From an uncultured Clostridia bacterium (GTDB lineage: Bacteria > Bacillota > Clostridia > Christensenellales > QALW01): a DNA stretch of 10,740 nt. Positions 7,151-10,740 of the stretch are shown here, piece after piece. The stretch spans positions 1-10,740 of the forward strand of contig URTC01000029.1 in assembly GCA_900550765.1 (NCBI GenBank). Direction: 5' to 3'. Position 1 is the stretch's first letter. The number at the start of each line of letters is the position of its first letter. Under the pieces are notes generated by a model. That model did not search any database. It was given only the letters and a program-made list of their open reading frames with translations, and was not told the origin of the DNA. The translations under genes and the position numbers were made by a program.

Positions 7151-7738
7151 TTAGCTTAGCAGGTTTTCGATAATGCCGGAAAAGCCCATAAAGGAAACCG
7201 ACACCAGTGAGGCGGCAATTAAGGTGATGGGCAGTCCCTGCAGAAACTTAGGAATATCGCAGGTTTCCAGTTTTCCGCGCACGCCGGCAAACATCACCAT
7301 GGCCAGCATAAAACCAAGACCGGCTCCTACGGAAGAGAACATGGCCTCGGCAAAGGTATAGCCCTCCTGCACGTTTAAAAGCACAACGCCCAAGACCGCG
7401 CAGTTGGTGGTAATCAGCGGCAGATAGATGCCCAGCGCGTTATAGAGCGGCGGCATGTATTTTTTCAGCAGAATTTCTACCAGCTGCACCAGGGCGGCAA
7501 TAACTAAAATGAATACGATGGTTTGCAGGTAGGCGTAGGTTTCCCCTAAAAGATATTCGTTGATGGGCCAGCACACGGCTGTGGCAAAGGCCATAACAAA
7601 GAGCACCGCCGCGCTCATGCCCAGGGCGGTATGCAGTTTTTTGGAAACGCCCAAAAAGGGGCAGATGCCCAAAAACTGTGAAAGCACAAAGTTTTTTGTT
7701 AAAATTGCCGTAAGCAATATGTAAAATAACGCCGTCAT
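7151..7738 (-). CDS. rnfA: Rnf complex subunit RnfA, membrane protein
   Basis: RnfA (195 residues) is one of two homologous, inverted membrane subunits that form the core of Rnf. It shows about six hydrophobic helices. Cys26 in GICPFLG and Cys113 in TTNCAVLG are the conserved cysteines that, with the equivalent pair in RnfE, hold an iron-sulfur cluster inside the membrane and carry electrons across it. Early TKNFVLSQFLG and late SVGAGLGFMLAM are family landmarks. ATG 7738 overlaps the rnfE stop as ATGA and is preceded by GGAGG (7746-7750) at seven bases. Length is normal for the family. Confidence 0.96.
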   Translation of the reverse strand: MTALFYILLTAILTKNFVLSQFLGICPFLGVSKKLHTALGMSAAVLFVMAFATAVCWPINEYLLGETYAYLQTIVFILVIAALVQLVEILLKKYMPPLYNALGIYLPLITTNCAVLGVVLLNVQEGYTFAEAMFSSVGAGLGFMLAMVMFAGVRGKLETCDIPKFLQGLPITLIAASLVSVSFMGFSGIIENLLS

Positions 7739-8445
7739 TTTTCTGCCTCCGCCGTATCATTTTGGCGCTGCGCACAGCTGCCGTTCATCGGGCAGCCGCT
7801 GCAGCCGGTAAATTCCGCTTTTTTATGCCCTTTCTTTTCTGCCAGCGCATTGACGCAGGCCATTAAAAGGCCGAACACGAAAAAGCCGCCGGGGGGAAGA
7901 ATAAAAATCAGCAGGGGATTTTGCGCTAAAAACGGAAGTTCAAATTTTAACCCGGCCGCATAGGCGGAAAGGTCGATGCCGCCGGTGCCGAGAAGTTCCC
8001 GCACGAGACCCATGCACATCAGCGCCGCGGTGAAACCGATGCCCATGCCAAGGCCGTCCGCCGCACTGGCCAATATCGGATTTTTGCCGGCAAAGGCTTC
8101 GGCCCGGCCCAAAATGATGCAGTTGACCACAATCAGCGGCAGGTATACGCTCAGCTGGGCGTCGAGCGCCGGCACGTAGGCTTTGACCAGCATCTGTACA
8201 ATGGTTACAAACGAGGCGATGATCACGATATACGCCGGAATGCGCACTTTGGACGGAATAACTTTGCGCAGGGCGGAAATTACGGTGTTAGAACACAGCA
8301 GCACCAGCGTGGCCGCCAATCCCATGCCGATGGCGCTGGAGAGCGAGGTGGTTACCGCCAGCGTAGGGCAGGTGCCTAAAACCAGCCGCAGTACGGGGTT
8401 TTCGGCTATTAAGCCTTTAGTAAATTCTTTTTTTAAGCTTTTCAT
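7735..8445 (-). CDS. rnfE: Rnf complex subunit RnfE, membrane protein with a Cys-rich tail
   Basis: RnfE (236 residues from the chosen start) is the paralogue of RnfA and pairs with it in the membrane. Cys26 in GTCPTLAVT and Cys109 in VVNCIILGRAEAF are the expected intramembrane cluster ligands. GLGMGIGFTAALM and ILPPGGFFVFGLLMA are further signatures. After the last helix a hydrophilic tail (about 203-236) contains Cys215, Cys218 and Cys224 (GCSGCPMNGSC), which I do not know as a general feature of RnfE. I chose ATG 8445 because it overlaps the rnfG stop as ATGA and has GGGAGGT (8451-8457) at five bases. A longer in-frame form from 8496 would add 17 residues lying inside rnfG and lacks support. 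Confidence 0.95.
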   Translation of the reverse strand: MKSLKKEFTKGLIAENPVLRLVLGTCPTLAVTTSLSSAIGMGLAATLVLLCSNTVISALRKVIPSKVRIPAYIVIIASFVTIVQMLVKAYVPALDAQLSVYLPLIVVNCIILGRAEAFAGKNPILASAADGLGMGIGFTAALMCMGLVRELLGTGGIDLSAYAAGLKFELPFLAQNPLLIFILPPGGFFVFGLLMACVNALAEKKGHKKAEFTGCSGCPMNGSCAQRQNDTAEAEK

Positions 8446-9023
8446 TTGGGACCTCCCTGCAGCAGCATAAATGCAAGCGAAGCGTTGTTTACGCATTGGA
8501 TTACGGCTTTAGAAGTATAAGTAGCGCTGGTTACGCCGGTAATCACGCTGCCGCTTCCGCCGGATTTTGCCCAGGTAAACGGCGCGCTTTGGCCGGAAAA
8601 GAGGTTTAAAAAATCATCTTTCCCTGCGTTTTGCCCCAGACCCGGCGTTTCATCATCCATGGAGAGAATCAATACCCGTACAACCGTGCCGGAGGGATCG
8701 ATGCCCGTCATAACCGAAACCGGGCCGCCGTAGCCTTTGGCGGAAGACGTGAATACATAGCCGATTATCTCCTGGCTTTCATTTAATGCGGTGGAATATT
8801 GCACCACTTCGGTCTCCGCAATTATTATAGAATTTTCGTCGGAAAAAGCAGCGGCCGCGGCAAAAATCAGTTTATTGTTCTCTTCTTTTTTCGCCTGCTG
8901 TGTCTGCTGAATTTTATCCTTGGTAATGGCGTTGGTGGATGCCATAAGCAGCGAGGCTGTAAGGCATATCAAAAGAAGGGCGACGGCAGGAAGCAGTACT
9001 TCCTTTATATTTTGTTTTTTCAT
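8442..9023 (-). CDS. rnfG: Rnf complex subunit RnfG, covalent FMN protein
   Basis: RnfG (193 residues) has one N-terminal membrane helix (about 9-29) and a domain outside the cytoplasmic membrane with an FMN bound covalently to a threonine. The flavinylation motif is visible as TSATYTS at 165-171, with Thr170 as the expected attachment site. The usual glycine before Ala-Thr is serine here, and the residue before that is threonine. GYGGPVSVMTGID (97-109) and DETPGLGQ (124-131) are conserved FMN-binding-domain landmarks. The start at 9023 overlaps the rnfD stop as ATGA, with AAGGAGG (9028-9034) four bases upstream. A flavinyltransferase (ApbE) would be needed; none is encoded in the window. Confidence 0.94.
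   Translation of the reverse strand: MKKQNIKEVLLPAVALLLICLTASLLMASTNAITKDKIQQTQQAKKEENNKLIFAAAAAFSDENSIIIAETEVVQYSTALNESQEIIGYVFTSSAKGYGGPVSVMTGIDPSGTVVRVLILSMDDETPGLGQNAGKDDFLNLFSGQSAPFTWAKSGGSGSVITGVTSATYTSKAVIQCVNNASLAFMLLQGGPK
8451..8457 (-). promoter_or_regulatory. Ribosome binding site deciding the rnfE start
   Basis: Read on the minus strand this is GGGAGGT, five bases before ATG 8445 and inside the last codons of rnfG. It favours the short form of RnfE, whose sequence (MKSLKKEFTKG) is a typical family N-terminus. Confidence 0.75.
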
Positions 9024-10024
9024 ACGGCCTCCTTTTGTTTTTTTGTACCAAAGGGACGGGAAAGCGTTGCCCGGTCGATAAAAGGTACAAAGATATTCAT
9101 AAACACAATGGCATACGATACGCCCTCTGGCATGGAGCCGTACAGGCGGATGGCCGCCGTTACCAGTCCGCAGCCGATGGCAAAAATAGCACGGCCCTTA
9201 TTGTTGATGTTCGAGTTTACGTAGTCTGTAGCCATAAAGAACGCGCCTAAGATCAGTCCGCCGCTAAGCAGCTGGTACAGGGTGAAGGTAAAGTCAAAAT
9301 GGCTGTAGAAAAGCGTAAACAGCCCTACGGTACCGATGTAGCACAGGGGAATCGCCGGGGAGATGACCCGGCGCAGAAGCAGATACAGGCCGCCGGCTAA
9401 AAGGGCCAGCGAGCATACTTCGCCCAGGCAGCCCGCGTGGCAGCCCAGCAATAGGACGCGTGCGTTCAGGGGCAGGGCGTAGCCGGTAAATCCCTCCTGC
9501 AGCTGCATAAGCGGCGTAGCGGTTGTAGCGGCGTCGGGAAAGAGACGGTAAGCCTCAAGAAAGTCAGGAGCATCGGACCAGTATCCGGCAGGGTAGGTCC
9601 AGGTCGTCATGGCGACGGGAAAGCAGAGCATCAGGATGATTCTGGCCGTCAGCGCAGGGTTTACAAAGTTTTGTCCCAGGCCGCCGAAACATTGTTTTAC
9701 TACTACAATGGCTATTATGCTGCCCAGGGCGCCCATCCACAGCGGCAGTGCCGGCGGCAGGCAAAAGGCCAAAAGCAGCCCGGTAACAACGGCGCTTAAA
9801 TCGCTGATGGTGTTAGAGCGCTTCATTACAAGGCGTGAAAGATATTCCGCCGCTACGGCCGAGGCTATGCATACCGCGCAGAGCAGCAGGGTGCGCACGC
9901 CAAAGCGCACGCCGGCCATCACGAGCGCGGGCAGCAGGGCGATTAAAACATCCAGCATAATTTTTTGGGTGGTGGTTTTGCCGTGCGCGTGGGGGGACGC
10001 GCTGACGGTAAGTTTTTGCGCCAT
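9020..10024 (-). CDS. rnfD: Rnf complex subunit RnfD, membrane flavoprotein
   Basis: RnfD (334 residues) is the membrane subunit that carries a covalent FMN and is homologous to NqrB; it is central to coupling electron flow with Na+ or H+ export. Landmarks are SDLSAVVTGLLLAFCLPP (74-91), GGLGQNFVNPA (114-124) and TDYVNS (266-271). The flavinylation site is in DAATTATPL (164-172), with Thr170 the likely FMN attachment. A loop at 195-204 has three cysteines (GCHAGCLGEVC); the GE within it is conserved in the family. I chose ATG 10024, whose A is also the last base of the rnfC stop (TAATG), with AGGAG (10033-10037) at eight bases. A longer in-frame form from 10126 would lie inside rnfC and give an untypical N-terminus. 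Confidence 0.95.
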   Translation of the reverse strand: MAQKLTVSASPHAHGKTTTQKIMLDVLIALLPALVMAGVRFGVRTLLLCAVCIASAVAAEYLSRLVMKRSNTISDLSAVVTGLLLAFCLPPALPLWMGALGSIIAIVVVKQCFGGLGQNFVNPALTARIILMLCFPVAMTTWTYPAGYWSDAPDFLEAYRLFPDAATTATPLMQLQEGFTGYALPLNARVLLLGCHAGCLGEVCSLALLAGGLYLLLRRVISPAIPLCYIGTVGLFTLFYSHFDFTFTLYQLLSGGLILGAFFMATDYVNSNINNKGRAIFAIGCGLVTAAIRLYGSMPEGVSYAIVFMNIFVPFIDRATLSRPFGTKKQKEAV

Positions 10025-10740
10025 TAGTTTTTCTCCTCTCTTAAAAGCTGTTTGGCAAGCCGCAGGTATTGTACCAAGGGCTGGCCCGCCGGGCAGGAAT
10101 ACGCGCAGCAGCCGCATTCCATACATACCGGCGCGCCCAATTTCTTCAGCGCCCCGGTATCCTTTTGCAGGGCGGCGTTTTTAATAAAAGTAGGCGTTAG
10201 GCTCATCGGGCAGGCCGCGGCGCAGCGCCCGCAGTTTATACAGGCGGTTTCTTTTTTTATGTGGGCTTTTGTAAAGGCTAAAAGCGCGTTATTCTGCTTG
10301 CAGAGCGGGGCGTCCAGGTCATAGATGGAAACGCCCATCATCGGCCCGCCGAAGAGAATCTCCTGCGGCTCTGCTAAAAATCCGCCGCAGAAGTCTACAA
10401 TATCGCGCAGCCGCGTGCCGATGGGTACCCGCAGGTTTTGGGGATGCCGAATGGCCGTGCCGTCTACGGTAAGGGAACGGCTTACCAGGGGCTTACCGGT
10501 TTTTAAATACCGGGCAATAAAGGCCGCCGTAGCAATATTTATTACAATGCAGCCCGCATCGGCAGGAAGTTTTCCGGGGGGAACTTTTCTGCCGGTAGCC
10601 GAGTAGACGATCATTTTTTCTGCCCCTTGAGGATATTGGGAGCGCAGCGCCATCAGCTTTACGGCGTCGCTGTGCGCATTGTCTTTATCGGCAATGCTCT
10701 TTAAAACGCGCAGGGCTTGGGGTTTGTTGTCCTCTACGGC
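10024..10740 (-). CDS. rnfC: Rnf complex subunit RnfC, C-terminal part (cut by window edge)
   Basis: RnfC is the soluble subunit, related to the NuoF family of Complex I, that binds NAD(H) and FMN and exchanges electrons with NAD+. Only the last 238 residues are here; the frame is open to the right edge and begins there with AVEDNKPQAL, a known family stretch. Next come TGRKVPPGKLPADAG (49-63), the SLBB-like segment with VPIGTRLRDIVDFCGG, and GGPMMGVSI (131-139). Two ferredoxin-type motifs close the protein: Cys167/170/173/177 and Cys206/209/212/216, each ending in CP, giving two [4Fe-4S] clusters. The N-terminal FMN/NAD domain and the operon promoter lie outside. The stop TAA shares a base with the rnfD start. 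It is the first gene of the order C-D-G-E-A-B. Confidence 0.96.
   Translation of the reverse strand, partial: AVEDNKPQALRVLKSIADKDNAHSDAVKLMALRSQYPQGAEKMIVYSATGRKVPPGKLPADAGCIVINIATAAFIARYLKTGKPLVSRSLTVDGTAIRHPQNLRVPIGTRLRDIVDFCGGFLAEPQEILFGGPMMGVSIYDLDAPLCKQNNALLAFTKAHIKKETACINCGRCAAACPMSLTPTFIKNAALQKDTGALKKLGAPVCMECGCCAYSCPAGQPLVQYLRLAKQLLREEKN
10033..10037 (-). promoter_or_regulatory. Ribosome binding site deciding the rnfD start
   Basis: AGGAG on the minus strand lies eight bases before ATG 10024, inside the end of rnfC. It supports the N-terminus MAQKLTVSASPH, which matches the short cytoplasmic start usual in RnfD. Confidence 0.75.

Noticed and set aside
8446..8496. N-terminal extension of RnfE by 17 residues
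   Set aside because: The extension lies wholly within rnfG, does not resemble RnfE, and the internal ATG 8445 has a strong ribosome binding site.
9440..9443. Three closely spaced cysteines in the RnfD loop (residues 195-204) as a new metal site
   Set aside because: The loop is a conserved RnfD/NqrB segment where small residues vary; without an alignment the cysteines are not evidence of a metal site. I note them only in the gene entry.
10025..10126. N-terminal extension of RnfD by 34 residues
   Set aside because: It overlaps the rnfC coding region in another frame and does not resemble RnfD; ATG 10024 is well placed after AGGAG.
6311..10740. Rnf locus as a horizontally acquired island, because parts look more GC-rich than argS
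   Set aside because: Hand counts of single 60-base lines vary as much within the left half (24 to 41 GC per 60) as between the halves, and there are no integrase, repeats or tRNA at the edges.
6311..10740. Na+-translocating NADH:quinone reductase (Nqr) instead of Rnf
   Set aside because: RnfB and an RnfC with two ferredoxin motifs are present, in the order C-D-G-E-A-B, and there is no NqrF.

Overview
The window looks like chromosomal DNA from a low-to-mid GC Gram-positive anaerobe of the Firmicutes, most likely Clostridia. The reasons are strong AGGAGG-type ribosome binding sites, a near-consensus sigma-A promoter, Rho-independent terminators, and a complete run of clostridial-type Rnf genes in the order C-D-G-E-A-B. 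The genus cannot be fixed from the sequence. No rRNA, tRNA, CRISPR array, insertion sequence or phage gene was seen.

Layout. The plus strand carries, from the left edge: (1) the tail of an ABC-F family ATPase, whose reading frame is broken by an in-frame TAA at 56-58; (2) rsmA, overlapping it by ATGA; (3) after a short AT-rich gap, an M18 metallo-aminopeptidase ending in a clear terminator (2813-2850); (4) a strong promoter (2860-2889) driving a probable three-gene operon of a PII-like small protein, a CPA2-type cation/proton antiporter and argS. A perfect 16-bp stem (6238-6281) closes argS and also faces the convergent operon. From 6311 to the right edge everything is on the minus strand: rnfC (cut by the window end), rnfD, rnfG, rnfE, rnfA and rnfB, in transcription order, with start/stop overlaps at four of the five junctions and a 12-nt gap at the fifth.

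How the genes fit together. The left part is translation and proteostasis housekeeping: ribosome-associated ATPase, 16S rRNA dimethylation, peptide turnover and arginyl-tRNA synthesis. The right part encodes the membrane complex that couples electron transfer between reduced ferredoxin and NAD+ to outward pumping of Na+ or H+. The antiporter next door would use or rebalance such an ion gradient; its co-transcription with a PII-like protein suggests ligand-controlled ion exchange, but that is inference.

Most of the window is conventional. The points that most deserve a second look are the PII-like/antiporter pair, the nonsense codon in the ABC-F gene, a cysteine-rich tail on RnfE, and an in-frame A-AAA-AAG heptamer at the end of the antiporter gene, from which the -1 frame runs open into argS.
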